From Isochrysis galbana (taxonomy: Eukaryota; Haptophyta; Isochrysidales; Isochrysidaceae): DNA of 64,000 nucleotides. Under the pieces are notes generated by a model. That model searched no databases. It worked only from the letters and a program-made list of their open reading frames with translations, and had not been told where the DNA came from. Shown piece after piece: positions 1-11,673 of this stretch (position 1 is its first letter; each line of letters opens with the position of its first letter). The translations under genes and the position numbers were made by a program. The DNA lies in contig CM030931.1 of NCBI GenBank assembly GCA_018136815.1, positions 9,356,629-9,420,628 of the forward strand, given 5' to 3'.

Positions 1-1249
1 CACACGACATCTGCCGTTAGGTACGGCACACGCCGTCAACTTCTCGTGTCACCAGATGGCGCAAGATTTACTCAGGCGAAGGACCAAAGGCGACCGGTAA
101 GGCTAGCTAAAGCAAGGGCGGCTCGAGAAGGCGACGTCTTGGGATCCGTTTTGCGAGGATGAGACGTCCACTAGCGGCGTGGCGTGAAGAGTGGTCCTAC
201 GCATCCTGCTATGCCCTGTATCGCCATGCGAACATAGCGCCCTTTGCCGAGGGGCAAGCATCCTCAGGAGCAAGCATTCTGCTCATCCTAGTGGAGTTGT
301 CGAAGCGCTTGAAGTAGGCGAGAGGGCTGTTGCTACCCAATTCGGGTACGGCGCTTCACGACGCAACATGATTCATCGATGGCACACGACGCACTACTGG
401 CACCCAGTTCGGGAGATTGATCGAATTGGTGCGGACATGAAGCTAGTCATTGTGTGACGGAACCTCCCGCTAGATGAAAATGCAAAAAGCATTTGGGTCG
501 CATGAGGAAAAGCATGCGAAGCCCTTGGTCCATCTTGTGGCATACCGAATGCAAAAGGGCAGCACGCCGCCAATGATGAGGCCAGAGGTATACCAGAATG
601 TTGACCAAAGATGCGAATTCTTTAAGCATTGGTGAAAAGTACTGAGCAACCATGTCTAGCCTTTGATAGCGGGCGTGAGCACTCGAGAAAGCTTCTCACC
701 CACTGGATAGGAAGACGGATGCCAAAGTCAGGTCAGGTAGAGCGGCGGCACAACAGCATCGTGCAGTCTGAGCCTATCGTATAGCCACTATTACAGTGAA
801 TTTTGCAGCGTGAGCAGAACGTTTGCTGACGACTCCGGCATTGCAGGGCCTACATTGGCCGATTGTGCACACCGCAATAGGGAACAGTGTTGTCCGAGCC
901 GGGCGGGCATGGAGGATCAACCTCTGCCTGAGACCCCACCGTATCAGCCCATTACCCTGCGGGTGTGACCTCTTTTGCCAGGGACCGTAAAAGTGCCAAC
1001 GGCCGATACGGGAAGGGCCACCGACTCGCCCTTCTGAGATGTTCGACTCCGGGGCAAGTACGGTCCTCAACGAGGCATGTAATCAGTCGGACAGCCAGCC
1101 GATAGCGTCTATTATTCCAAGCTCGGATAGGACGCATTTCAGCACCGTTGGATGGCAAGAGCCCAAGAATATCCTGCAGGGCCATCGCCATCGTGCCGTT
1201 GACGCCGCACCAGCCAGCATAGCTCCAATTCTTCGTGAGAGCTCGGTGA
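1..1249. other. No recognisable gene
   Basis: Mixed-composition sequence with only short overlapping reading frames on both strands. None has recognisable motifs, convincing codon use or plausible splice sites. It lies downstream of the minus-strand gene ending at 1250 and may include its 3' UTR. Confidence 0.5.
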
Positions 1250-2411
1250 TCATCGCCGATAATCGGGGTCATCACACGGGTCAAGCTCCACCTTGCGTCC
1301 GCGACCACGCGACCTGCCGTTCGTTGGCTTGCTTGGCGCAGTGCCCACTCCATCCGCACAAGAAGCCAGGATCGCATCGGCTCCGCGCACGCCATTGGCT
1401 GCGCGAACACCACCTGCAACTGTCTCCTTGCCCAAGACTGCAGTGGCCGCAGCGAGCTCCGACTCTGCAACCCGCTTACGCTCTAAGGCCAGGGCCTTGA
1501 ACTCCTCATCCGTCATCGACGCCAATCGAGCGCGTAGATCCTTGCCATTGGTTTCTTCACTGCCATCGATATCGTCACCCACGCCACCCGTGTTGTCTTC
1601 CAGGCGCAGCCGCCTCCGGTTGCTTTCATACTTTTGCTGGCGAGCTTGCTGCTCGAGCGCCGCATGCTTCTTCTCCATGGCATCGAGCGACTCCTTCAAA
1701 AACTGGTATTGCTTTGGAGCCGATGCTGGCATGCCCGCTGCGCGTGCAGCAGCCTCCTCTTTCCGAGTGGTTTGCAGCAACTACGGAGAGGAGAGAAAGC
1801 AGAAATGTGAATATGGTCGCAAGGGGTGGCGGGCAATCAGTACACTTCCGCACAAAGGCCATCGAATGACCTACCTGGGGGACGGGGACCAATGGCCCTT
1901 GCGATCGCGGACCACGATGATAGACAGAGTCGGAGCCGAGTAAGGCTGCCTTGCGAGCCTTCTCCTTGCGCTCAGCTTCACGTGCTTCTGCGAGCCGCTC
2001 CTCGCGAACCTGCGCCTCGCGTTGGCGGACCCAGCGAGCCTCCTCTGCCGCCGCACGGCGCTGCTCCTCCCGCGATGCCTCCGAGGTGAATTCTCCAATT
2101 GGCTCCCATGCGAGCTTACCTCCACGCTCGACCGCGACGAGTTGAACGCCTGCAACCTTACGCATGTCGCCTGGTTTGGCCTTCGGCCCGCCCTTTGCCG
2201 GAGGCGCGCCGGCGCTCCGGCCGCCCTCCTTGGGAGGAGAGCGGGCAGTGCCGCCCGTCGCCCCACGGCCGCTGCCCCGGCCACCCCGGCCGCCTTTGAT
2301 GTTGGCTGGCCTGATCTCGCCAACACCACGTCCGACGCCCTTCCCACGCCCCTTCCGGCCGCTGGTGCCAGCTCCTCCTCCACCATCGCTGCGGCCACGT
2401 CCCTCACCCAT
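1250..2411 (-). CDS. Hypothetical RG-rich, charged coiled-coil protein (two exons)
   Basis: I do not recognise this protein. Exon 1 is 1875-2411 and exon 2 is 1250-1780. The 94-bp intron has a CAG|GTAGGT donor and a CCGTAG acceptor, and both exons join in phase 0 to give about 355 residues. The first ~70 residues are Gly/Arg/Lys-rich with RGG-like runs, suggesting nucleic-acid binding. The middle (about 90-170) is a Glu/Arg/Ala-rich, likely helical segment, and a second helical stretch follows the splice (around YQFLKESLDAMEKKHAALEQ). The C-terminus is acidic then basic and ends DDPDYRR. The start was chosen at the first ATG after the low-complexity upstream tract. RNA or ribosome association would fit the composition but is only inference. 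Confidence 0.6.
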
Positions 2412-3349
2412 AACGAAGAGATGGAGGGCGAGAGAACGGGAGGGAGGCAGAGGGACGGGGGGAGCGGGGGAAGTGGGAGCCCGCGCGAGGGAGGCGCAGG
2501 TGGGCGAGGAGACGGAGAGGTGGGGGCCGGGGGGCGGGGAGGGGAGGGGAGGAAGAGAGAGGAAGAGCGAGGAAGAGATAATAGATTTGGGGACGGGAGA
2601 GCGCGCGGGCGGGGGCGGGGGGGGGGGGAGAGCGAGAAGAAGCGGGGAGGGGGGGAAGCTCGCCCCTTCTCTCACGGAGAGCAAACTCAGAGAGAGAGAG
2701 AGAGAGAGGGGGGGGGGGGGGGGGGGGGGAGAGAGAGAGAGAGAGAGAGAGATCCTGTGGTTGTAGCGAGAGATAGAAAGAGCAAGATGAGACGAGAGAG
2801 AGAGGATGAGGAACGAACCGGACCCTCTTCATGAGAGGTGGAAAGTCAATGGAGTGAAGAGAGAAGAAACCGAGGGAGCATAGAAAGAACAAAAGAGAGA
2901 CCGTCCTCGAGTCGACTGTCATATCTAGGAGGAGGCGGAGTACTGAGTACTCTAGGGAGACTGGAAGTACATGATTTTCTTATGGGGGTCTCGAGCGTTC
3001 TGGGTGGGGCCTTGGGAGCGAGCCCTCTGTGTGGGCGGGCCAGTCGAGCGCTCTGGGCTTACTTCTTACTTTACTTACTTACCCTCGAGCTTCGAGCTGG
3101 TTTGAGTAAACATCCTAATCTGGTTTGTTTTGTGTTCGAGTACATTGGGGTGTTGTCTCAAGCCAGCTCGAAACAAGACAGCTCGAAGGAATTGTGAGCT
3201 TGGATTCCCCGATGAGGATGAGGAGTAGGCCCTTTCTATACCTAGAACCTAGACGCCCTAGCTATTCTAGCTAGAGTACTATCTCTTAACCCTAGTACTT
3301 CCGTAGTCCACGTGGTGGACGATGAACATGTTTATAGCACATATGGCTA
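2412..3349. other. Intergenic; purine-rich upstream region
   Basis: No gene seen. The proximal half is very G/GA-rich on the plus strand, so it is pyrimidine-rich on the coding strand of the gene starting at 2411. The distal half is ordinary mixed sequence. Confidence 0.5.
2689..2752. repeat. (GA)n microsatellite with central poly-G
   Basis: GA dinucleotide run, a G run of about 22, then another GA run. It lies about 280 bp upstream of the start codon at 2411 (minus). Confidence 0.9.
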
Positions 3350-3350
3350 T

Positions 3351-3439
3351 ATTGGGAGCCCCTAGGAGGCTTAGCAGGGCCCTAGGGGGCCTCCGAAAGC
3401 GAAACGGGGCCCCTCCTAGGCCTAGGTAGATCTCCCAAT
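3351..3439. repeat. Small foldback (inverted repeat) element
   Basis: ATTGGGAG at the left end is mirrored by CTCCCAAT at the right end, and CCTAGGAGG inside the left arm pairs with CCTCCTAGG inside the right arm. The 89-bp unit could be a tiny MITE or a hairpin. No clear target duplication was found. Confidence 0.5.
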
Positions 3440-3514
3440 CATAAATTCGTCAATGGTGCTTGGTTTTAGAAGCGCGGGAGAACGTTGCCACGAAAGGTTG
3501 GCGCGAGCCCGTTT

Positions 3515-3745
3515 CCCTCCTCTCCCCCCCCTCCCCCGCCCTTTTCCCCCACGGGTCCTCTCCGTGACCAAACAACACCCCTCCCGTTTTCACCTCTTTA
3601 CCTCTTTCATTTCTATGCACAGCCCCCCCCCCTCCTCCCCTCCCCCCCCCCCCCATTCTCCCCCCCCCCCCCCCGCCCCCCCCCCCCCACACACACACCC
3701 GCACGAACTCGCCTTGCGAGGCGTGACGGCATTACCCCCCCCCCC
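3515..3745. repeat. Poly-C / CCCT low-complexity tract
   Basis: Nearly pure pyrimidine on the plus strand, with several C runs of 8-14. Long frames through it translate to poly-Pro or poly-Gly and are not genes. Confidence 0.9.
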
Positions 3746-4204
3746 CTCTCTGCCCCATGCCCGGCACTGCCAACAACACTACTTTGGGCACACAGACCAC
3801 TCCTCCTAGGCACCCTCCAGGGGCACCCCTGCCGCGGCCCAATCGCGACATTGCACCTTCTGAGGTGAAGATCGAGACGGCGGCGAAGGTGCGCGGCCAG
3901 ATGGCCAGCAAGACCATGACTGTGTACCAGCCCCCGAATCACCAGCCCATCCTCTTTGACCGCAACGTCGAGGTCCTCGATATGTGTGTTCCTTCCAAAT
4001 TGTTTCCATTTTCTTTCCAGCAGAAGAAAGAGGGAGAAAGGAGCGAAGAGGATAGAGAGGATGTTGCACGCTCCAGTTGGGTCCGTACGTCGAAGAATGC
4101 GGCGGCGGCGGCGACGATCGCGATGATTGGCAGTGGGTGACTTGGGGGGGGTGAGCCACATGGCCCAAGCTGCCTCCATTTCTTCCCACACCCTTTCCCA
4201 CACG

Positions 4205-5110
4205 GGGAGAGGAGAAGAGTGCTCATCAGCCCAAGGGGGTTGAGGAGGTCCAACATGGGAAACGAGAGCCATATGAAATCGAATGCGACTCGGTCCGGGA
4301 CGTTCCGTGGGTCGCGACTTACCTTCGCGAGTTGCGAGGGGATAGAAGGTGGGGTCAGCCCACAGAGGGGGTGGCCCAATGGGGGCATGGGAGGCACCAT
4401 AGGTGACCTCACATGGCCCCCCCTCAGCCCAAGGGGGGTGAGGGGAGTCAACAAGGGAGACGAGGATCATATGGACTCGATTGCGTCTCAGTCCGAGACG
4501 CTCTACGAGCCGCGATACAACTTCGTGAGCCGTGAGAGAGTGGGAGATGGGGCCAGCCCTGATAGGGGGTGGCCCAATGGGGCCGTGGAGGGCACCATAG
4601 GTGACCCCATATGGCCCCTCCACACCACTCTCCATCGAGTCGCACCTGCGATCTGGCGAGGAGGGGTGGGAGTCTGGCTGCGACGGCTCAGCGAGCGAGC
4701 GCAAACACAGAAAACCAGCCGCGAGGCTGGTGAAGGGGGCAGACCCAGATGGGAGTGGCCCAGTGGGGCCATGTGGGAAGCCATAGGCCTCTCCACATGG
4801 GCCCCCCACACCTTGCTCCATCGCTGCAGCCATGCGGCTGAGCGAGGAGGGGTGGGTTTCCGGCTGCAGTGGCTCGGCGAGAGGGCGCAGACGCGGCGAG
4901 CGGGCGCGGTCCACTGGGATGGGCCCAGTAGGACCCATCCCTTCCCGTGCAGCAGCTCCATATCGCCCTGGCACCATCATGGTGACCAGGGCGGCCGAGA
5001 GGAGGGAGAGCGACGCCATCGCTCGCGCTCTCTCCAGAACAGAACCGGATAAAATTCCTCTTATAATTCTCCCACACCACTATCACACGCACATTCACAG
5101 TAACACGTAG
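4205..5110 (-). repeat. Degenerate retroelement leader with four ~160-200-bp imperfect tandem repeats
   Basis: Four diverged units share the anchor GTGGCCCAATGGGG near 4370, 4567, 4757 and 4917, each followed by a CCATAGG-type or similar segment. A minus-strand frame stays open across the array (5019 down to 3613, 468 codons). Its start, MASLSLLSAALVTMM followed by GRYGAA, resembles the MTLLLFVAALAAS...ARYGAP start of the copia leader at 32123. The sequence 4940-5110 resembles the end of that element's LTR (CATCATG, then ATTCTCCCACAC). I read this as an old, related LTR-element leader, not a host gene. Confidence 0.45.
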
Positions 5111-5379
5111 ATAACTAACGTAACGGGATGCGCGAAGAAAGGGGGTTGAGCAGGAGAGAAAGAGAGGAAAGAAAAGGAAAGAAGAGAGGAGGCCCGTCGC
5201 CTCTCCTCATGTGAAGAGAGAGAAGAGAGGAGATCTCGCAGGACTTAGAAAGTAAACGTAGGAGAGGACGGAGGGGCATCCGTAACAAATGCTCTCGAAT
5301 ACGAGCGCTCAACGCTAACTCTTGCCTTGAGCTCCGTCGCTGCCGATCCGTCTGCTGTCGCCAGTCAAATCCTGGATGG

Positions 5380-5945
5380 ACTGGCCGATTTGTTCCCTCG
5401 AAACTCGCCGTTAAGCTGCCTTGGCCGTGCCAGCGAGGTTAGCCCGCCTACGAGCGCCAGCGAGGGAGAGGCAGGGGAGACCAGGGCCCAACCCCAGCCT
5501 CCTCTGCCCCGTGAGCTGGCCTCCAGGAGCCTCCAGGGGTCGCCAGAGGTAGCTGCAGGCCTGTCGCAGGCGCGCCATCGCGCGTGCCTGCAGAAGAGGG
5601 GAGAGAGAGCGCGGAGAAGGGGGTGGGCGGAGCGAGGGCTCCGCTCACCGAAAAATATGTAAGTCCCGCACCTGTTTACAGGAGAAGTCGGGACTGAGGA
5701 CGCCGCCAGCCCGGTAGGCATAGGAGGAAGGGGGGAACAAATCACCGGGGGGGGGCGCGGGGCGCGGGCCACCGACCATATCTAAGCCCTTTTCCCCTAT
5801 CCCCCGCCTAGTAGTGCACGGGGGGAGTCGCCTGATGGCGGGGGGGAAAGGGCCGGGAGAGAGGGGGTGTAGAAAGTTTTGCTGCGTGAGTAGAAAGTAG
5901 AGGGTCCACGGCCGCGTGTGCGGTGAGACTATTAAGTTGTATTTG
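5380..5945 (-). repeat. Retroposon family A, copy 1 (lacks terminal hairpin)
   Basis: Inverted relative to 24285-24770 and strongly similar over about 560 bp (shared GTCCCGCACCTG, GTAGTGCACGGGG and GTGAGACTATTAA segments). The 3' end of the family, including the AACTAAG...CTTAGTT hairpin, is missing here. Confidence 0.75.
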
Positions 5946-5968
5946 GCCGGAGGCCGGAGGCCAAATAC
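5939..5968. repeat. Perfect 10-bp-arm hairpin
   Basis: GTATTTGGCC and GGCCAAATAC form an inverted repeat around a 10-base loop, at the boundary of the family A copy. It could be a terminator-like structure or a remnant of an insertion. Confidence 0.6.
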
Positions 5969-6481
5969 AGCATATGTATTTGGCTGTGTATTTGCAAGCC
6001 CCAGGACCGTATTTCCCAGCATCTAGGGGTGCTATCCTTGGTCGCTGGAGGTGGGAGTGTTGTAATTGTGTTTCTTAAGCGGTATGTTCAATTTCGAACC
6101 CAAGTCTCAAGTCTTTCGGCTAGTCCTAGTCTCAGTCTCAGCAGTTTAGCAGTTTGGTGCTCGGCGCTAGTTCTAGTTCGTCGTTGTTCTGAAGTCATTG
6201 GTGTTAATGCGTTCTTTTTTGACGGCCCCATGTCTAAGTTGCTCAGTAGCTCACCAGCTGTATATCATGGTCCATAAACAAACCAACGAACATAGAAAGC
6301 TATAGTTCATATCGTACTCCGAACACTGGAAATTACAAATAAATGCTCCTTCTATTCTTCCTTTTCCTTAGAGTCTTACCTGCCCGCTGCTGGCGCGCGC
6401 GGGGGGGGGGCGGAGGGGCAGGGGGAGCAGGGGGAGCAGGGGCAGCTTGCCGCGCGCGCGGGAGAGAGGGGAGGAGTTGCG
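5969..6481. other. Intergenic, upstream of the 6482 gene
   Basis: AT-richer sequence, then a G-rich purine stretch (6400-6480) just before the start codon. No gene, RNA or promoter motif was recognised. Confidence 0.4.
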
Positions 6482-9400
6482 ATGGGCTGCTCGTCTGCGC
6501 TGGGCGAGAAGGAGCGGGCGGAAGAGGCACACGCGAGGAGGAGGAGGGAGAGGGATGCACTGATTCAGCGCCTGCTCGAGGAGCGGCGCCGTGAGCGCGA
6601 GCGCGCCCTCGCCTCCGACGATGGCATGGAGCATGCAGCTCCCGGTGGGGATGAGAGGCCACCGCCACGCACCGCGTGGGGCGAGCCTGAGCCTAAGCGC
6701 GAGAGCGAGTCATCGGAGATGGGAGGGGAGCAACATGTGTCCGAAGTCATGGCCGTCCGCCCGCACCCAGATGTGCGCCAGACGGACGGAACGGCTGCGC
6801 AAGCTTGCAATGCTCATCCGACGGGCTGGACCACCCTCACGGATGTGAGCTCCGAGCCTCCGCGGCCCACTTCTGCCTGCCCAGGTCGGCCGCCAGAGCT
6901 GAGGCGCCCGGCTCTACCGTTCGAATTTGGGTCTGGTTCGCAGGCAGGTTTCCAACGCATTGCGTCAAATCGGTGGGCGTTAGAGGCGGCAGCGAGGGAG
7001 CCGTCCGCACTATGGGAATCTCAGACGCACTCTTCCAAGAACCGTGTGCCTGTCCAGCTGCAACATGGGCGCTGTACAGCTCATGTTAAGGGCACTGAAA
7101 ATGTACCTGACGCGCAATCGCGCCGTTCGTCTGATGATCCGCATGCTACCACCACTCGCTCTCCGAAGAAAGGCAGGACAACCTCGTGCAGCTCAATGGC
7201 GGAAGACGCCAATGCGGTATCATTTACGCCTTGCATCAATGAACGCTCCCGTAAACTTGCATCCACGCGTGCCACCAGCGGTATCAGTGCTGCCGATCGC
7301 CTGCACGCGCAGCAGCGAGAGAAGCTCGCCAAGCGAGAAGCTGCGAGGAGGGAGAGGGAAGCGGCAAAGCTGGCTGAATGTACCTTCGTACCACAACTTA
7401 GACAGCCGCACACGCTCAAGAAGGGTGCTGCGGCCCCGGCGGTGGGAGCTGAAGCGGAGCGTCAGGGAGGGGAAGGGGACCATGGGGACGAATGTTCGGA
7501 TGGCGGCGGGCAAGATGCCGGCGACGAGATATCACCGCCGAGCTATGATGTTGCGCATGAGTCCCCAATGCCAAGAGTGAGGAGGAAGAGCGCTTCTGCG
7601 GTCCCTGCTTGTGAGCGCTTGCATGCAGATGCGTCGACCCGCGCAGTCTCGCGCCAACGTTCGGTGGCAGAGATGGCTGAGCTCGAGCTTGCTTGCCACA
7701 AGTGAGGACTCTTGAGCGGCACGACGCACCGAGTGATCCGAGTTGCACCCCACAACCCCACAAGCTATTGCCTGACCCATGCGCGTGGCCTCTGGACACC
7801 TATCATTTTGTTGGGAGCAGCTCTCACCCCGCGCGCCCTCCACCCGCAGGTTTGCTCCACAAATCAACCCAACCTCCGAGACGCTTCTGGCACTCAATTG
7901 CAATGCCGACAACCGTCCCGTGCACGAGCGGCTCGCCGACGGCAATCGCAGGAAGGAGGAGAAGCGCGAGGAGCTCCGGCGCAAGTTCGAGGCTGAGCAG
8001 CCAGCTCCATTCAAGCCATATGTCAACCCTACGTCTGCCGCAATCGCGCATGCTGCGGCTATGGCAAACGCCGAGACGATTGGATGTTGGTGCGTCACAG
8101 TCTTCATCTTCCTGTGCACTCCCAACTCGTCTTGCCACAAACCCTTACCTATTGCACGATGGCATTGACGATGGAAAGATCTGACCGCGCTTGCATTCAA
8201 AAACGAACCATATTTCCCCCTCTCATCTCGGCCCTGCAGTTCATCCATGTCCATTGGCAGTGCCTCTTCTGGGGCACCGCCTATTGCTCAACGATTGGCT
8301 GAGGAGGCTGCCGCGCTGGCTGAGAGGCGGGCCATGCGAGAGCTCCAGCGCGAGGAGGAAGAACGCAAATTATGTACCTTCGCCCCTAAAGTGAACGAGA
8401 TCTCCTCCCGGCTTGCGGAAGGTGGGGATGCCACACCTCGAACCCTCCTGCGTCGCATTCTTCTGTTTTAGGGGACTAGTCCACGTCATGTTGCCGTTCA
8501 GAGCTCAATCCGCCCCTACTCCTTTAGATCTTCCCGCACTTGTGTCCTTAGGTGCTGACAATGGCGGCCGCTCGGTATTTCGACGCCTTGATTCTTGGGC
8601 AGCCAATAGGGAGGAGCGCCGCCAGCGCCGTGAGCTGGCCAAGGAGAGCGAGCAAGCACGGCTGTATCGCCCACGGGTCTCGGATGCTACCGACATCATC
8701 CTCACGGCCAGACCAGCGCGGCTGCATGAGACAGAAAGCGAGAGAGTGAGAAGCCGAGGCCCGAAGGTTCTGGCGTCTTTGTTGGGTTGTGTACACTAAG
8801 TGGCGCATGCACAAGCGATGCCTTGCGCGCTGGGCTGAAGAGCGGAGTTGTGGCCAATCGCTGCCTCAATTTCGCACGCATCCTTTCTTGCCCACCTGCG
8901 CTCCGCCCCACGCCACCTCATGCCCAGATTGAACGACTCGCATATTTAGATGCGCAAAACAAGGAAGCAATCCTTGCTGATGCTCGCGAGACCGAGCTCT
9001 CACGCCACCCCTTCCGCCCAACGATTGACTCTATTTCGTCTCGGCTTGCACGCCCCAAGACGGACGACGAGCTTGTGGCGGATACCCGTGGGAAGGCTCG
9101 TCGGGCGGGCACGGCAGCGGCGTGGCGCGCGGAAGAGGAGCGGGAGCTCACCTTCAAACCCAAGGTTTCAGCTCTCTCGGCGGCGCTAGCTGAACGGGTG
9201 CCCGGCCGGCTCAATCCATCGGACCAGGTTCGCGCCCAATATGCGGGAGACACGCGTGCCAGATTGGGAGAGAGCTTGTGCTAGGTTCTGGTTGCCTATA
9301 TCAATCATGGAAGATTCAGACTTGGGCTGCTGCAGTTAGCCGGCGCTCCTTGTCGCCATGAGATGTTTAAGGCTCCCGGCTGTAACGCTCCGCTCTCCTG

Positions 9401-10478
9401 ATCAACCTGTGTTGCCCCTCTCTCGTGGATTCGTGCAGGCTACTCTAAGCCTGCGGCTTGAACGTGACCGTGCACTTCGTGAAGCCCGGTTGGCGAAAGC
9501 CCGCGACGACGCGAGGGATGCAGAATTACAATCGTGTACTTTTGCGCCGAAGCCGCATCGACCGCCACCCGCCCGACCTGTTAACACCACCCCGCCTGTG
9601 CGGGGACTCAATAAGTTTATGGAGCGGAAGGAGATGGCGAGGCGGCAGGCACTCGAGCAGGCTGCGAGAGAGGCGCGCGTCTTCAACACTGAGGCGATAC
9701 GGTCCTCGTCTAGGCCTTTTACTGTTCCGGTCCCTTTTGCCTTGTGCGAGCGGCGTAACGGTGAGCTTGATTGGAGATAGCGCTGCCGGCATGCGGGCTA
9801 TAATCGATAGCTATGCTTTTGATAAGAGGTTGGGGATGAGAAGGTCGTGACTCATTCTGGGACAATTGCGATGGCGTGGGCATCAAGTGCAACTATCGAC
9901 ATGACCTTCACCTGGATGGCCTTTTTACTTAGAGATAGCGAATGTGCAACGACGCGCTCGTGGTCCGCCTTCAAACGATCAATATTGTACGTGACACCCA
10001 TTCGTTGATTATTGTTTTTTGTATTTTAGGCAGAGTCAGTGAGGGACGACGCCCATCAAAGTTTGAGGAGATGTCGCGCCTTCAAACTTCAATGGCTGCA
10101 GTCGACTTCAGTCAGAAAAACGAAAAGTGGACGTGGGGAATTGGAGGAAAGCGGAAAACATCATGCGTGGGGGGACGAAGGAGCTCCCTCAAGGGGAAGA
10201 GCGGCGCGACGATGGCGACGCCCCCGAGAGGCCCCCGGGCCGTCGAGCGGCCATGCAGCCTGTCGAGTGGGAGCGTGGCGTCGCGGAGGTCGGCCCTTTT
10301 CAATGGGTCGGCATACGAGCACACTGCCATCCCCATCTCGCCGCATGAGCATGAGGCCCCCTTGCCCCTTGCTTGCGGCAACGCGCTTTTACTTTTACGG
10401 ACCTTCGACTATTCACGGGTTTGGCGACCTCCGACCACCAGCACTAGGGCGGTCAAACAGAGGCTTTTTAACTACTAG
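6482..10478 (+). CDS. Multi-exon protein with repeated C-x-F-x-P-[KQ]-[IV] motifs
   Basis: Seven exons fit in frame: 6482-7701, 7850-8089, 8240-8421, 8552-8745, 8928-9227, 9439-9760 and 10030-10478 (968 residues). All introns are GT-AG (GTGAGG, GTGCGT, GTGGGG, GTGAGA, GTTCGC, GTGAGC donors) and each phase matches. The protein repeats a unit of a charged helix followed by CTFxP[KQ]xN and often SSRLA: SFTPCIN, ECTFVPQL, CHKFAPQIN (spanning splice 1), FKPYVNP, LCTFAPKVN, RLYRPRVS, HPFRPTID, LTFKPKVS and SCTFAPKP. Such motifs occur in large cytoskeletal or flagellar proteins of protists, but I cannot name an orthologue. Exon 1 also has a disordered, Pro/Ser-rich middle. The last exon is the least certain; it loses repeat character after about 60 codons. 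Confidence 0.65.
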
Positions 10479-10741
10479 TAAGGGTTGGTGGCTGCATTTT
10501 TTGACCGTGGCGCGATGCCCAACAAAAAACCTCCAGGGGGGGCCACCTGCCACCACGAAAATCTTCGCCAAGAAATGGTGCGATTCTCCCCCCCCTCTCC
10601 CCCGCCCTCACGCGCGCTCACGCTCTACCCGTAAAGAATTTGCGGCGGTCGCGCCCGCGGGGGGATCGGTTGCTTTATATCTAAACTACATTTGGCATTT
10701 GATTCCCGCCCGATGCAGCGCCGTGTCGGGCTGCCGACAGT
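10479..10741. other. Intergenic
   Basis: C-rich short tracts and a TATATCTAAA stretch near 10676. No gene recognised. Confidence 0.4.
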
Positions 10742-11065
10742 CTGACCACCCCCTCACCCTCTGGCATCAGCTTGCTCGGCAAGGACGTCATCGAGGCGCA
10801 AGACGAGAAAGAGCGGATCAAGACGGAGCTCGATCCCAAGTTTGGCACCAAGTACCGCGGCCTTGTCGCTAGTCTCCTCTACGCCGCCGTGGTGAGCAAC
10901 CCCGACATCTCGTACACGGTGGGCCAACTTTGCCGCGCGATGTCGTTCCCCACCGTGAACCTTTGGCACGCTGCGCTGCATTGCCTTCTCTACCTCAAGA
11001 ACCGCGGCACCATGGGCCTCAAGTACTACAAGAACAATGGCGATAGCCCCATCATCGGCCTCTGA
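10742..11065 (+). pseudogene. Ty1/copia polyprotein fragment (RT-RNase H junction)
   Basis: The frame reads TTPSPSGISLLGKDV, then YRGLVASLLYAAVVSNPDIS, YTVGQLCRAMS, LWHAALHCLLYLKNRGTMG and LKYY. This matches the conserved copia segment YRSLVGSLLY...RPDI.YAV..LSR...P...HW.A..R.LRYLKGT between reverse transcriptase and RNase H. The YVDD core lies outside the fragment. It differs clearly from the intact copia at 25-32 kb, so it is another lineage. It ends exactly where repeat G begins. Confidence 0.85.
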
Positions 11066-11170
11066 CGAATTGGGAAGGCCTATAGGGCCTGAGGGCAATG
11101 AGGAAGGAGGCATGCCGGCGGCAGGCGCGGCGGAGGAGACGACTTCAGAGGGGCTGACGGGCTGATGCCC
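11064..11170 (-). repeat. Repeat G (retroelement leader), copy 1
   Basis: TGACGAATTGGGA followed by GCCTGAGGGCAATGAGGAAGG and CCGGCGGCAGGCGCGGC is shared with 54592-54720 and, more diverged, with 43510-43640. On the minus strand this encodes a Ser/Pro-rich N-terminal leader. The junction with the copia fragment is sharp. Confidence 0.7.
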
Positions 11171-11576
11171 GTCAGCAGAGGAAGGCGGGGCTCGGAACTG
11201 GGACTGGAACTAGCCTGAGCCGCAAATCGGCTCGATTGTAGGTCACGCGCCTGAGATAGAAGAGAGGCGGCGGACGCGGCCGGACGAGTCGAAGTACGGC
11301 GGCAGTAGTCGAGAACGACGGGCATCCATTGCATCGCCATCGCACCGGCAATACCCACGTAGGTGCGGCTGCGCATCAAGCCGCGGTGAGGGGACATGGG
11401 GAGGTTTGCCATAGCGTGCTCGCGACCAGGAACAATGCAAGTCGGCACGAGCGGGGGAAGGCAAGGCGAAAGGTAGAGCCCTGTAGCCTTAGTGTGGCCC
11501 GTTCCATGTTGCAATGGATGGACGTATTGCGTGGCTTCGAGGGGTCAGGTCGACCACACGCTGCTGCACCGGCGAC
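11171..11576. other. Unassigned stretch beside the Fanzor-like fragment
   Basis: No gene could be established. Minus-strand frames here include YLRRVTYNRADLRLRL, which could be more of the neighbouring Fanzor-like coding region, but no frame holds up and I do not claim it. Confidence 0.3.
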
Positions 11577-11583
11577 CGGCAGC

Positions 11584-11673
11584 CTCCACCCTCTCCGCCG
11601 CCGTCTTCACCTCCACTGCATTCTCCGCCTCCACCCTCCCCGCCGCCGTCTTCACCTCCACTGCCTTCTCGGC
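11584..11673. repeat. 45-bp minisatellite, two units
   Basis: Units 11584-11628 and 11629-11673 differ at only a few bases. The period is 15 codons, so the array keeps frame. It directly follows the Fanzor-like fragment on the minus strand and coincides with the loss of its similarity. Confidence 0.8.

Noticed and set aside
11080-11514. Continuation of the Fanzor-like gene (zinc ribbon and RD motif)
   Set aside because: No frame shows paired CxxC knuckles or an RD motif; only a weak YLRRVTYNR stretch in one frame.
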